Positions 20,442-32,812 are shown, counted from the first letter of the stretch. The stretch: 43,394 nt of DNA from Polysphondylium violaceum (GCA_000277445.1 AJWJ01000159.1:1-43394); one strand, 5' to 3'. Program-made: numbers and translations. Notes: generated from the sequence alone by a model not told the origin.

Positions 20442-23400
20442 TTATAGAGTCTTGGTAATATTTGATTTACCAAAGTTGAATTTAATTGTCTTTACTTTTG
20501 GTTTCTGTTCATCAATGGTATTGTTATCTGAAATTTGAAGTGGTGGAGGTGTTGTTGGGTCAGCATTAGATGTTGTTGAGTTTGAGGTAGAGGACGATGA
20601 GGATTTGAAAACAATTGGTGACTTTTTAATGATTAGATTAGATGTTGATGGTGGTGGTGGTGCACCAGCTGCTGGTGTGGTTGTGTTTTCATTATTACTT
20701 TTACTTGTTTTAATAATAAGTTTTCTTTGTGGCGTTTGTTCTGATGTATCACTACTATTACTACTGCTATTGGTTTTAATTTTAATAGGAATAATTAATT
20801 TAGATGGGGCTGTAGGTAATTCTTCTTTAATGGTTGTAGAGTGTGGCGATTCAAGTGTACTACCAACAATATCAACTTCAATATTCTCATTTGGTGTGTC
20901 TGCTGAATATGTAATGGGCTTTCTTTCAACTATTGTATCTCTATTACTTGAGGAAGAAGAAGAAGAAGAAGAAGAAGAATGAGATTCTCTATGTTCTCTA
21001 TCACTACTGCTATGTCTACTACTACTATGTTCTGATGAACGACGATGACTACTAGATCTATGTTCTGAAGATCCTCTTTCCTTGTCTCTATCACTGCTTC
21101 TGTGAGATGATGATTCCTTATGTTCTCTATCACTTCTATGCTCTCTATCACTACTTCTGTGTTCTCTATCTCTATCGCTACTTCTGTGAGATGATGACGA
21201 TGATGATGATTCTTTGTGTTCTCTGTCCCTATCACTACTTCTATGTTCCCTATCACTTTTATGTTCTCTGTCGCTACTTCTATGAGATGATGATGACGAT
21301 TCTTTGTGTTCTCTATCACCACTTCTATGAGAACTACTGTGCTCCTTGGATCGATGAGAACCACTAGTACTACTACTACCACTGCTGCTGCTATGTTCAT
21401 TATTACCTGTAGCACTACTACTACCACTGCTGCTGCTATGTTCTTTATGATCTCTATGATGATCTCTATGATCTCTGTGATGAGATTTCTTTTCTCTTCT
21501 CTTTATATCGGCAATTAATTCTAAATGACTTTGAACATCGATATCCAAATCCATAGATGACTCATTTGATGATTCAGTATTGGTGTTGGTGGTGGTGGTT
21601 GTTGTTGTAGTAGAGGTAGAGTTATGAGTTTTATCTTTAAATGGTGATAAATCATTTGTACTTCCTGCTGCTGTAGCTGTTTGGTTATTTGAAGAGGAAG
21701 AAGAAGAGGAATCATGTTTATGTTTACTACTACCACGATGGTGATGATGATGATCTCTTTCATTTCTATCTCTATGGTGATCTCTATGACTACTATGTTC
21801 TCTATGATGATCTCTTTGTTTTCTTTGATTTGAAAATTCAATTAAAGCTCTAAAGTCTGGATCATTCATTTCATTTTCATCCAAATATTTCTTTATCTCT
21901 TTATCTTCAACTATAATTGGTTCATCTTTTATAGTTATACTACTATCTTTACTATGACTACTATGGTTATTACTCGTGGTAGATATTGGTTGACTAGTTG
22001 TCGGAGCTGAATGTTCTTTACTAATTGTCGTTGTTGTTGATGTTGATGTTGCTGTTGATGGTGTTGATGTTGATGTTGATGATGATACATTATCTTTACT
22101 GGGTGTTGTGGAAGTAGCAATATTACTACTATCAATGGTACTATTAGGACTACCACCAGTAGTACTACTAATGACACCACCACTACCGGGTAACCTAATA
22201 TGAATTTTAAGAGGTTGTTCAGGATTTACTGTTGGTGTTGGTCCCTCTTCTGATTTACGTTTCTTTATAGAAGATGAGGAAGAAGAAGAAGATGGTGGTA
22301 TATTATTACTATTCATATTACCTGTACTATTTCTACTAGTACTACTATGATGTCTATTATGAGTAGAAGAAGAAGAGGAGGAGGAAGAAGTAGAATCCTT
22401 TTTAGAATGATGAGAAGAACTGAGAGCACCAGTTTTCAATTTGATAACATTTGGATTTCTTGGTCTTCTTGTAAAGGCCAATGGAGTATTCTTTCCCCAA
22501 ATATATTTATATAGTTTCTGAATACGATATCTGAGATGGAAATCAAATGTACAAGTTTTTGAATTCAAGTAATTCCATAATCTATCAATTAATTTTAGAT
22601 CATCTTTAATTAATGAAATATATTGTTTATCTTCCATATGAGATGGTGGTGATGATATTAACTGAATTATAAAATGTTTGATCTAATAATAATTATTGTA
22701 TAATTTATATATTAATATTAATAAAAGTTTATATTTATAAAAGAATAACAACACATACCATTAATGACTTTTCATTATCAAAAGCATCTAAAAAGAAATC
22801 TGTAATTAAAATAGTTGTAGCACATGTAGGATTTGGATATACAATCTTATCATTATTATGATGACTGTTATTATTACTATTACCATTACTTATAATGATT
22901 GAATTACCAATACTATTAGGATTACTAGTATTACTACCATGAATATTATTTGGATTCTTTTGTAAAGCATGTAACAACTTGTATAAACATTGAAAAGCCA
23001 CTTTTCTAACCTCTTCAAAATTTGAATACTTGCTATATTTTAAAAATAGATCGAAATCGGTTGGAGTATGTTTAAATGTTTGTAAATTAATTTCACACAA
23101 AGCTTTCAATGCACCTGTTGTAACTGTGTTTCTATAGGATGGATAGAATTGATCATACTCTAAATATCTTTTCACTTGTTTTTGTAATTTGTTTAAATGT
23201 CTTTGATTGTTGGTATGAATATTTCCTACTGATAATAATAATGTTTCTAAATAGAAATTGTCTGAATACTATCGTATAGATATCGATTTAAAAAAGTATT
23301 AGTATTAGGTATACTTAAATAATCTATAGATATATATATATATATATACATACAGGATTTAAATTATTATCATTATCTTTTAATAATTGAGTTATAAATA

Positions 23401-24249
23401 AAAGACATTCATAGGGAGTTCTACCTTCACGATCTTTGATTAATGATAGTGATAGGGGTATTACTTTTTGAATAAAGTAGGCATTGAAATCTTTAAAGTT
23501 GTTTGTCTTTACACGATGGCTATCGGGATCATAGAAATGTTCTTTATAATAATTGATCAACAAATCCATACCCTCATAGTTTGTTTCCTTTGTCGATATT
23601 TTAGACAGTAGTAGAGCGGCATCCATTCTCACCTTGTAATAACAACGAGCATTGACCAAAAACTTGTAGACGGCCCTCACTGCATTTTGAGTGAGAAAAT
23701 CTTTTAATCCTCCAATGGCTTCCATTTGGGCGATAACGTCACGATCCAATTCCAATTGATGTATCCACATATACTCTGGTTGTCTAAATGTGATTTTGTG
23801 TATCCATTCGAGATCGGGATCAATTCTAAACCACAATAGAGGTGTTTCTCTTTTCTGTGAGAGATCAATCTCCATCTCTTCACCATCTTCTGAGAGTAAC
23901 TTTTTCTTTTTTGTCTTTCTGCATCTTGAATGACAAGGGAAATCATATTCAAACATGTCGTCATCAAAATTGATCACCTGTTCATAGGTACCCTCCAACT
24001 CTGTGATTCTAATCGTTAGGGTACTAGCAATCTTTTCGTCTGGTCTACTGGTAACCTGTTTAAGTGCAAATTCTGTTTGAAATTTCTTTCTATTGAAATT
24101 GAATCCACAAACCAAGTTTGGTGTACCCTTTCCATAGATCCATTTCTCTGCAAATACTTTTAAATCTTGACCAGTCATTGATTTGATTAACTTTAAAAAC
24201 TTCTTTGTCTGTATCATTGTATCAATATTTTGACTAGAACTAGTATTCA

Positions 24250-24306
<57 letters not shown>

Positions 24307-26028
24307 GCTGTTGTTGTTGATCAGGTGATAAAACACCATTACCATTATTATTATTGTTGTTATTGATATCAATCATTGGTGAATCTGTGATTGATTTTAA
24401 ATTTGGATTTGACAACAATGTTGATATGGGTGTATTTAATAGATTATTCAATACCTTTCTGAGACCGTCCTCTGTAATTCTTTTCTCAATCATGTAGATG
24501 ACAAGTGGTGATTTTCTCACTGCCAATTCAGAATACAAATCAATGGGATGAGAAAAGTGTTCGTTGTAGAGTGGCTGTGATTGATTACCATTGTCTATGG
24601 ATCCTATAAACTCTTCCTCTTTGACTAAATTGTAACGATACTCGTTTAGACCAAAATGCTTTTTAATAAACTGACTAGACATATATCCAGACAGACCGAA
24701 AAACAACCATAGATCCGACCATGTCTTGGCCGACAAATACTGACCAAACCATTGATTAGACAATGCCTGTGCAATAAGTTTACGTGTGATAAATGTTTGA
24801 TCGATAATGGATGGCCCGTGTAAAAGATGGCTATTCAATATGGACAATGTCGAGTAGCTCGAGGTGTTGTGCGAAACATCTTCGACAAACACTTGTTTGT
24901 AACTAGAGTAGGGAAACAGTGTACCTAAATACTCTTCATAGAAACTATAGATTTGATGAAAAAAGTGAACAGAGTGTTTGAGTTCCGACAACTTGTGAGG
25001 CAAACAGAAATGTGTGACATTGGGTACAAAGGGATCAGGATAGATTTCAAATGGTCCTACACAAAGTCCTATACCACATGCCGGTGTGGGAATATCTTGA
25101 CGATAGATAAATGTATTTTTAGTCTCATCTTCATTACACACCTTTTCCAATAGCTGACCTGTTGCCACCACAACTAGATTTGAATTGGCCGTTAAATCCA
25201 ACTCCCATGTACATTTCTCATTGATTTGATCGACACTAGGAAACCACATTCTAGCTCCATCTGGTTGACTATAGGTGTACATGTGTGATTTTCTAAATGG
25301 ATAACTTTCATCTGGTAATATAAACTGTAAACTACTAACTGGATTAATTAATCTATAATAAACTCGGATGATTAATGGTGAAAATTGTACTATATTTCTT
25401 TGTAAATTATTATTTGATTCCTGTTATTATTATAGTTGTTAGTATATCTAATACAATTATATCTATATACAATACTACTACTACTACTATGTAGACATAC
25501 AGAAATTGAAACACCTTCATAAAACTGTACAGATGAAGGAATATCGATTAATAATTCACCCTCATCACTATAATGAAGAGCAGCTTTAGAATATGCTGTG
25601 TAACTATCCATATCTCTTAATTCTGGATTTGAAACTATAGTTTCCATATAATTCTTTAATTGAAATTGAGTTTCAACTTGATTTACTGTTACTTTGGTTA
25701 CAAAACATTGTCTACTATTGATCTTTATCTTGTCTACTTTAAGTTTACGTGTTGTTGGTTGAATAAGTATCTCTGTATATCCTTGTATTGATTTATTATC
25801 AACATCTATATCTAAAACAAGCTTTTGATGTGTTAATTTAAATCCACGTTTAATTTTAAATGGATCATTGTTGCTGTTGCTATTATTATTATTATTATTT
25901 AACTGTTGTGACTGATTCTGATATTGTTGTTGGTGTTGTTGGTGTATTTGTTGTTGAGGATATTTTGAAGAACCCCCTCCACCAGCACCGCTTGTCGAGC
26001 TATTAGATATGCTGTTATTATTATTCAT
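20442..26028 (-). CDS. taf2: TFIID subunit TAF2
   Basis: Four exons, 26028-25471, 25420-23354, 23268-22759 and 22682-20442, all joined in phase 0 (introns 50, 85 and 76 nt); 1791 aa. TAF2 is the M1-aminopeptidase-like TFIID subunit that contacts initiator and downstream core-promoter DNA. Matches: GFKLTHQKLVLDIDV, DKIKINSRQCFVTKV, RMWFPSVDQINEKCTWEL, VGPFEIYPDPFVPNVTHFCLP, HLLHGPSIIDQTFITRKLIAQ, QWFGQYLSAKTWSDLWLFFG and FGLNEYRYNLVKEE. As in other TAF2, no HExxH zinc site is present, so no peptidase activity is expected. Insertions include poly-Gln (about 556-577). Exon 4 starts with conserved helical sequence (LIDRLWNYLNSKTCTFDFHL), then a long Ser/Arg/His/Asp/Glu repeat tail of the HRSSDREHK type, much beyond the ~1200 aa of human TAF2. 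The open frame reaches a TTG at 26049; ATG 26028 starts MNNNNSIS. Confidence 0.93.
24250..24320. repeat. (TTG)n / CAA repeat coding poly-Gln
   Basis: About 23 tandem units, read as CAA/CAG (Gln) on the minus strand inside the aminopeptidase-like part of TAF2. One TGC/CAG interruption near the 3' side on plus. Probably length-variable. Confidence 0.92.
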
Positions 26029-26865
26029 ATTATTAAATAACAAAACCAACTATCTATTGTGCGCTTTCTTTCACTCTACAAGCATAATTTATAAATTCTT
26101 TTCATACACAAAGTTAGATATATAAGAAAAAAAAAAAATGAAAATCATAAAAAAAATATTAAAGAAAAAAAAAAAAAAAAAAAAAAAACAAAAAAAAAAA
26201 GAGTTTATGATCAACACAACTAAAGGTCAAACAACTTTTATATATAAATTTATTAACTCATAAATTTTTCACGAAAATTGATAAAAAATATCATGGAAAT
26301 TAATTACATTATATTGGTTCCCATAATACTCTGAGTAGAGATATAGTAATTTGCTGTCTCCCCAAAGTACAGCTCACTTTATCTCATTTTGATAAAACTA
26401 AGCAATCCCAAAATATTTTTAAAATCTTTTTACTTTTTTCAAAAAGAATCCAAAGGTATTCGACCTTTTTAGACAGTTGACATAGATAACTTTTTGAATG
26501 AGGAGAAAGTGTAAATATGATGCGATAAATTCCCGAATAATTCTAAAAATAAAAAAAATTTTCAAAAAAAATTACGACCAAAATAAAAACGAAAGCAAAA
26601 AAGTTGATGTTCTGGTATGATTGTCATGGGATTCTGGTGTAACCATGCTTACGAAAGGAAATTAAAGGTTTTTTTTTTAAAAAACTATTTAAACGAATAT
26701 ATTTTTTTTTTTTGTATATTCATTAACCACACTTAAACACACCTCGTTTATCTAAACCACACTTACTTGTTCACCTGATATTTTTTATCCCTATCAGAAT
26801 CAATTATTTATTTCTTCACACAATCATTCATTAAGTTTACTTTTAATTACATATACCTATAAATA
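26029..26865. promoter_or_regulatory. divergent intergenic region, TAF2 / FMN reductase
   Basis: 837 bp. It contains poly-A runs (26128-26200), a less AT-rich block at about 26320-26400 beginning with TTCCCATAA (CCCATAA at 26320-26326), and a short hairpin CATGG..CCATG near 26627-26649. CCCATAA resembles the dictyostelid upstream element (DUSE) found about 60 bp before small RNA genes, but no recognisable small RNA follows. The final 150 bp are pyrimidine-rich with CACAC/CACCTC motifs, consistent with the FMN reductase promoter. Confidence 0.4.
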
Positions 26866-27527
26866 ATGTCTAAACTCGTTCAAATTATCGTTGGATCCAC
26901 CAGAAATGGCCGTGTTGGAGATCAAGTTGCTGAATATGTTTTAAAGACAATGTCTGCTTCATCACCAAACTTTAAATTTGAAATTGTTGATCTCCGTGAT
27001 CACCCATTACCAATGTTTGATGAACCTGCTATTCCAGCCTACAAAACCTACACCAAAGATCACAGTTTCAAATGGTCAGAGAAAGTTTCCCAAGCCGATG
27101 CTTTTGTTTTTGTTACTCCAGAATATAACGGTTTCATTCCAGGTGTTTTAAAGAACGCTATTGACTTTTTATATCAAGAATGTAAGTTTTTAAAACACAC
27201 TCATCAATAGCGATCCATTACCACCAGTACTAATTCAATATTAATTCAAAATCTATAGGGAAAAATAAACCAACTGTTATTGTCAGTTATGCCAATAGAG
27301 GTGGATCATCAGCCGCTGCTAGTCTTAGAGCCATCACCACTAGAATTGGTATGAAGGTTGCTGAAACCATGCCCGCTTTAATTTCCAACAACGATGTCCG
27401 TGATCCAGCTACAAACAGAATTGCTGATCCAGAAACTGCTTTTGCACCACAAAAAGAATCTATTGAACAAGCCACCAAAGAATTGGTTGAGTTAGTCAAT
27501 ACTCCAGCCATCACTGCCACTGCTTAA
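26866..27527 (+). CDS. NADPH-dependent FMN reductase (flavodoxin fold)
   Basis: Two exons, 26866-27181 and 27259-27527, joined in phase 1 (77-nt GTAAGT..CTATAG intron restores a Trp codon); 194 aa. Family enzymes reduce FMN, quinones or azo compounds with NADPH in the cytosol. The phosphate-binding loop GSTRNGRVGDQVA (about 10-22), DLRDHPLPMFDEP and TPEYNGFIPGVLKNAIDFL (about 85-103) are all signature motifs, followed by SYANRGGSSAAASLR, typical of the second half. Length is normal for the family (~190 aa). Codon usage is richer in C-ending codons than in its neighbours, suggesting high expression. The specific substrate cannot be told from sequence. The family is common in bacteria, fungi and plants. 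Confidence 0.92.
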
Positions 27528-27621
27528 ATAATAACAACAACAACAACAACAACCACCATATATAAAGAAAAAATATATCTAAATTAGATATAAAGTTAAA
27601 GAAAATAATAATTATCTCTAT

Positions 27622-30223
27622 TTATTTATAAATAATAGTATCAGATTTCTTTTGAGCTTTATGTTCACTGGCACCACTTTTTTGTTGAGCAGCAGGGTGT
27701 TTTGCCAATTCAGAGGGAACCACATTTTTAGAGGTAATCAACATGTTTTTAAGATCATACATGATTTCAACATCATTGTCACTCATGAGAGAACTAGCCA
27801 AACCTTCCATACCTGCTCTACCAGTACGACCAATACGATGGGTGTAGTCTTCGATATTGTTTGGAATGTCGTAATTGATTACATGGGTTACACCCTCAAC
27901 GTGAATACCTCTGGCTGCAACACCAGTGGCAATGAGCACCTCGTATCTTCTCTTTTTAAAGCCTTCCAAGGCTGCCTCACGCTGTTCTTGGGATTTGGAG
28001 GAATGGAGTACAGCATACGAGAGTCCTTGTTCTTCGACTACCGAGGAAACTTGTTCGGCATGTCTCTTTTTGTTTATAAATACAATAATGGGTGGAGGTG
28101 GGCCGTGGGCAAGGAGTTGGGCAAGTTGTTCCTTTTTGTCGTTTTCAGATTTGACAAACAAGATGGTTTGTCTGATACGATCGACAGCCTTGCCAGCTTC
28201 ACCAATGATAACGTGACATGGACGACGAAGATACTTTCTCGAGAGACGTTCGACTTGGGGAGGCATGGTGGCAGAGAATAGAATCGTTGTACGATACAAA
28301 CGATGCTTGTCAGACTCTTGTCTCTCAGCCAAAGAGTCATCTTCAGATTTGAGAAAAGAGTTGGGCATGGCTTCTAATACGCTAATGACCTGTGCTTCAA
28401 AGCCCAAGTTCATCATCATATCAGCCTCATCCAATACGACATAGTTGCATTGATTCAATACCAAATACTGCTTCTCGAGACAATCATTTAAACGACCTGG
28501 TGTGGCAATAACAATCTCACATCCCCTTGACAATTGATAGGCTTGCTCTTCAATGGGTTGACCACCAACCAATGACACTGTTCTAAATCCATAGTTTACT
28601 GCCAAATTTCTTGCTTCCTTTTCAATTTGTTGCACAAGTTCTCTAGTGGGTGCCATAACCAAAGCCAAAGGACCCTCTGCGTCAGTCTCTTTTGTCAGAC
28701 GAGGGAGTTTACTAATGTATATAAGCATAGGGATAATAAATGCAGCTGTTTTACCTGAACCAGTTTCAGCAATACCCAATATATCTCTGCCACTGAGTGA
28801 AATGGGAATTGATTGCATTTGAATGGGGGAGGGTTTCTCATAGCCCAGCTTAGCAATGGCATCCAACACTTGTGGTGGTAATCTTGATTCCTTCCATGAA
28901 CGAATAGGATTTGGTATGTTGCCACCCTTGGTTGAGATATTGAAATCCTCTCTAAAGATACGCCAATCTCTTTCACCCATTTCCAATAAAGATTTCTTTG
29001 TCCAATGAGTAGATGGTAAATTCTCCACCTTTTGTTGTTGCTGTTGTTGTAATTGTAGTTGCTGTTTTGCTGTTGCTTGTTTCTTTAAAGAATCAGTATA
29101 ACCACCCATCAATGATTCATCTCTTTGTACTAAAGGTTTATAATCAACAGAGGTATCTTCTGTTGAATCCCAATCAAAGATAAATTTAGTTCTTTCACTC
29201 TTTGTAAAGATCTTTTTCTTTTTCTCTTTCTTTATACCCATATAATCTTCTCTTAGATCATTTTCAAGTTCACGATCTCTTTTATTATTATTACTATTAT
29301 TATTGTTGTTATTTTTAAATATATCTTTTTTAACTCTATCTAGATTTGGAATATCTGCTGTAACTGTATTGTTGTTGTTATTGTTGTTATAATCTTTTTC
29401 TTTTTTATCATCACTTTTACGATCTCTTCTATCATCTCTACGATAATCTCTATTATTATTATTATTATTACTGTTATTATATCTATCTCTATCATCCCTA
29501 TCATCTCTTCTATCATCTCTACGATAATCTCTATTATTATATCTATCTCTATCATCTCTTCTATCGTCTCTACGATAGTCTCTATCTCTGTTGTCATATC
29601 TTTCTCTATCATCTCTTCTATTATCCCTACTATCATATCTATCCCTATCATCTCTTCTATCATATCTATCTCTGTCATCTCTTCTGTCATCCCTTCTGTC
29701 ATCCCTTCTGTCATCCCTTCTGTCATCCCTTCTATCATCTCTTCTATCTCTGTTATCATATCGATCTCTATCATCTCTTCTATTATCTTTTTTATCATAT
29801 GATGATGGTGATGGTGATGGTGTTGATGATGACGATGATGTTGGTGGAGGTGGAGGAGCTAAAGCATCTCTCAAAGCAGTTGGTTTTGCAAAAAATTCAT
29901 TTGGATTAACATTTAATAACTTTTCTTGAATATCTAATGTCTCTGAATTTGATTCCTCTTGATCATTTGAAAATACTAGTAATTTAATAAAAATAAAAAA
30001 GAATAGTGTTAGTAACAATAGCATAATAACAATAGCAATTGCAATAACAATACATACAATCTAATAATCTATTTGCTTTGTCTTGCTTTTCTTTTTTTAA
30101 TCTATCTTCCTCTTCTTGTTTTTTTTTAGCAAGAGCATCACGTTTTGCAGCCAAAGAGCCAGATTTAAATACTACTTTTGGTAAACTACCATCTACAGCA
30201 GCATTAGAATTACCATTATTCAT
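27622..30223 (-). CDS. ddx23: DEAD-box RNA helicase Prp28/DDX23 (U5-100K)
   Basis: Two exons, 30223-30058 and 29975-27622, joined in phase 1 over an 82-nt intron with a TTACTAAC branch site; 839 aa. Prp28 displaces U1 from the 5' splice site so that U6 can pair. Diagnostic of this subfamily: RDWRIFREDFNISTKGGNIPNPIRSW before the helicase core. Core motifs: AETGSGKT (about 458), PTRELVQQIE, ATPGRL, DEAD (about 569), SAT (about 623), ATGVAARGIHVE and HRIGRTGRAG (about 760). Motif V reads ATGVAARGIH where most homologues have ATDVAGRGID. The N-terminus starts with a Lys-rich coiled segment, then a long Arg/Asp repeat (RRDDRDRYDNRD), replacing the RS domain of human DDX23, and Asn tracts. The C-terminal ELAKHPAAQQKSG also matches. 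Essential splicing factor in other eukaryotes. Confidence 0.94.
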
Positions 30224-30785
30224 CTTTTTTGTTTAATAATATATAATAAATTATAATCTTTACTTATACTACTCTTGTTGATATTTGATATATTATATAT
30301 TAGATATATTCAAGAAAAAGAAATAATTATTGATTATTTTATCAAATGAATGAAGAAAAAAAAAAAAAAAAAAAAAGAAAAAAATTCTTTTCTTTCTATT
30401 GTGAAAATTTCATAAATTTATTATGAGCAATTTGTTTCATATTAATGTCCACATCAAAACAAATAATTTCTTTTCACTTGAATATTTTTGACTGTGGTAG
30501 TTGTATGGCAAAAACTATACTTCATTGTTTATAGTTTTGGACAATTAATTAATGTCAACATGGGAAATCATGGTTTTTTAAACATGTCTAAATAAAAACA
30601 AAGATAAAAAAAAAGATATTTTCAAATGTGAACTTGTTTAGGGATTTTGGTTAGCGATGCTTATTATGTATTTTCATATTAATTAATAATGCTCATTGAT
30701 TAGTTAATTAAATTTCAATGAAATAAAATTCAAATTTTCTATTTGAGAGTCTCGCATATGAAATTACAACCTACGAAAGTTTTTC

Positions 30786-30819
<34 letters not shown>

Positions 30820-31020
30820 CAAATTTTGCTGAACCAAAGAGACAAAATCATTTGTTGGCATTTTATTCAGTTCAAGCTCTTTAATTGAATATATCTTGTT
30901 TGTGTTTGTGTGTGTGCGTGTGTGTGTCCTTAGTGTTTTAAATTAAATTACATTAATAAACATCATCATCATTCATCATCATATCCTTATTTATCTTTTT
31001 ATTGATCGGGATCATAAATC
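30224..31020. promoter_or_regulatory. divergent intergenic region, DDX23 / mitochondrial DnaJ
   Basis: 797 bp with a 33-nt T run (30787-30819), an A run at 30357-30376, and a TG-rich repeat (about 30897-30927, TGTGTTTGTGTGTGTGCG) followed by CATCATCATC just before the DnaJ start. It should hold both promoters. No coding exon or RNA gene recognised. Confidence 0.4.
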
Positions 31021-31219
31021 ATGTTAGCAGGTACAACAACAGCGGCACTCGAATCTAGAATATTATGTTGTAATAAATTGTTGTCACCATTGTGTACAAC
31101 ATCAAGTAATAATACTATCAGAAAATCAAATACTAGTTATAGATCATCATCATCATCATGTAACTTTACAACAACATCTACCTTTAACAAAAGTAGTCAG
31201 TTTTCAAAATCATATTTAA

Positions 31220-31261
<42 letters not shown>

Positions 31262-32577
31262 ATATAAAAGAGAATGTACATGGAAGAAGATTTTTTAGAC
31301 CATCAACTCCATCTTTTGAAAAAAGAGATTTATATGAGGTTTTAGGTGTCCCTAGAACTGCAACTAAACAAGAAATTAAACAAGCATTTTATGGTGTAAG
31401 TAGTAGTAGTAATAATAATAATAATAAGAGTAGTTATAATAGATATTAATATACATATAAATAATAAATCTAGTTGGCAAAGAAATATCATCCAGATACA
31501 AATAGAGATGATCCAGATGCTCATAAAAGATTTGCAGAGATATCAAATGCATATGATGTATTATTTGATGAGAATAAAAGAGCAACCTATGATAGAGCAG
31601 GACATCAAGGAGCAACAGCAGAGAATGCCGAAGGAGGCGGTTTCCCAGGTGGTTTCCGTCCAGGCAATGGACAAGAGTTTGATTTAGAAGATCTCTTTGG
31701 AGATTTGGGTGATTTGTTTGGCGGAGGTCAAGGATTTGGTGGAAAGAGTCGTTCATCAAATGGTGCAGACATTCAGGTAAACTTGCATATCGATTTTATG
31801 GAAGCTGTAAATGGCTGTGAAAAGGAGATTCAATTTTATGGAAATAGTTCATGTAATACATGTGATGGCAGTGGCGCCAAGCCAGGCACCAAGCCACAAA
31901 CTTGTAAATCTTGTGGAGGTACAGGTACAACAATAAAGAGTAACGGTCTCTTTCAAATGGCTTCAACATGCAAGCAATGTAAAGGCAGTGGAAAGATTAT
32001 CAAGGATCATTGTGGCACTTGCAAGGGTAAGGGTACTACCTATGGCCAACGTACCATCAGTATAAAGGTGCCACAAGGTATCAATAACGGTGTCAATATT
32101 AAACTAACAGGTCAAGGTGAGCCTGGTACAGGTCGTGGTTCACGTCGTGGTAATTTGTTTGTCAATGTAACCATCTCTGAACACGAACTCTTTAGACGTC
32201 AAGGCAACGATGTTCACGTCGACGTACCACTCACTATTTCCCAAGCTATTCTCGGTGCAACCGTTGTCGTTCCAACACTCACTGGCGAGGTTGACCTCAA
32301 AGTACCTGCAGGCACTCAACCAGGCGAGAAACGTGTACTCAAGGGCAAAGGTATTCGTGCAGTAAATTCACCAGAATATGGTAACCAATTTGTTCATTTC
32401 ATCATCTCTATTCCAAAGAACATCTCTTCAAAACAAGAGGAGTTGATCAAAGAATTTGAACAAGAAGACAAAAACAATTGTGGTCCTTTAGATAGTCTCA
32501 CTCATCCAGTATTATCTTTTTGGAATAAATCAATGAAGAGATGGAGAGATTATATTAGTAAAAATTTTAAAAATTAA
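31021..32577 (+). CDS. mitochondrial DnaJ (Mdj1/DNAJA3 type, Hsp40)
   Basis: Two exons, 31021-31395 and 31474-32577, joined in phase 0 (78-nt GTAAGT..TCTAG intron inside the J-domain); 492 aa. Co-chaperone that stimulates mitochondrial Hsp70. The N-terminus is rich in Ser/Thr/Arg with RRFFRPS before the J-domain, like a presequence, and includes a poly-Gln run. The J-domain [19 protein letters not shown], then [10 protein letters not shown] with the essential HPD, is followed by a G/F-rich linker, four zinc-binding repeats [24 protein letters not shown] and CGTCKGKG, and C-terminal substrate-binding domains ([34 protein letters not shown]). This is a complete type-A DnaJ. Mitochondrial location is inferred from the N-terminus and bacterial-like sequence. 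The C-rich codons in the second half suggest strong expression. Confidence 0.92.
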
Positions 32578-32683
32578 ATAATCAATATCTTTTTGAATAT
32601 TTATATTATAGATAGAATAATTAATAATAGTAATAAATAAAAGGAATATAATAACTTTATCTAAATATCTTTTTTTTTTTTTT

Positions 32684-32812
32684 TTAACATGATAAATCAG
32701 GCCAAGCAATTCCAACTTCTCTTTGAACAGGCTGGAGAAAGAGAACTCTGGTAGCTACCATGTTTAATACCGTATTACCAACAGCTTGAAGCTGAATTGG
32801 ATATTTCAAATT
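32684..32812 (-). other. GC-rich island with protein-like minus frame, nature unknown
   Basis: Positions 32691-32800 are about 42 percent G+C in otherwise very AT-rich intergenic DNA. The minus frame from 32812 to the TAA at 32684 encodes a protein-like end (IQLQAVGNTVLNMVATRVL, then QPVQREVGIAWPDLSC), with no ATG. An acceptor-like CAG lies at 32792-32794, and a donor-like GTAAGA starts at 32843. The stop codon runs straight into an A run (minus strand), so the piece could be a retroposed mRNA tail, a last exon or chance. It also has structure: inverted repeat TTCTCTTT/AAAGAGAA (32717-32724, 32738-32745), palindrome GGTAGCTACC (32750-32759) and AGCTTGAAGCT (32783-32793). I do not recognise it. 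Confidence 0.35.

Noticed and set aside
20605-22183. Several long open frames antisense to, or shifted within, the TAF2 C-terminal exon (for example 20605-20982 +, 20930-21427 -, 21107-21367 +, 21521-21841 -, 21935-22183 -).
   Set aside because: They are shadows of trinucleotide-like Ser/Arg/His repeats; they show Leu/Val/Met-rich low complexity and no domain.
26029-26865. Class I dictyostelid small RNA or spliceosomal snRNA in the TAF2/FMN reductase intergenic region.
   Set aside because: The class I CCTTACAGCAA motif and conserved U1, U2, U4 and U6 sequences are absent; only a DUSE-like motif is present.
27652-28281. 209-codon open frame on the plus strand within DDX23.
   Set aside because: Antisense of the conserved helicase core; no homology or start context.
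29340-29929. Open frames opposite or shifted from the DDX23 Arg/Asp repeat (29340-29798 -, 29591-29929 +).
   Set aside because: Pure repeat artefacts of the RRDD-coding repeat; the true frame has clear helicase motifs and a supported splice.
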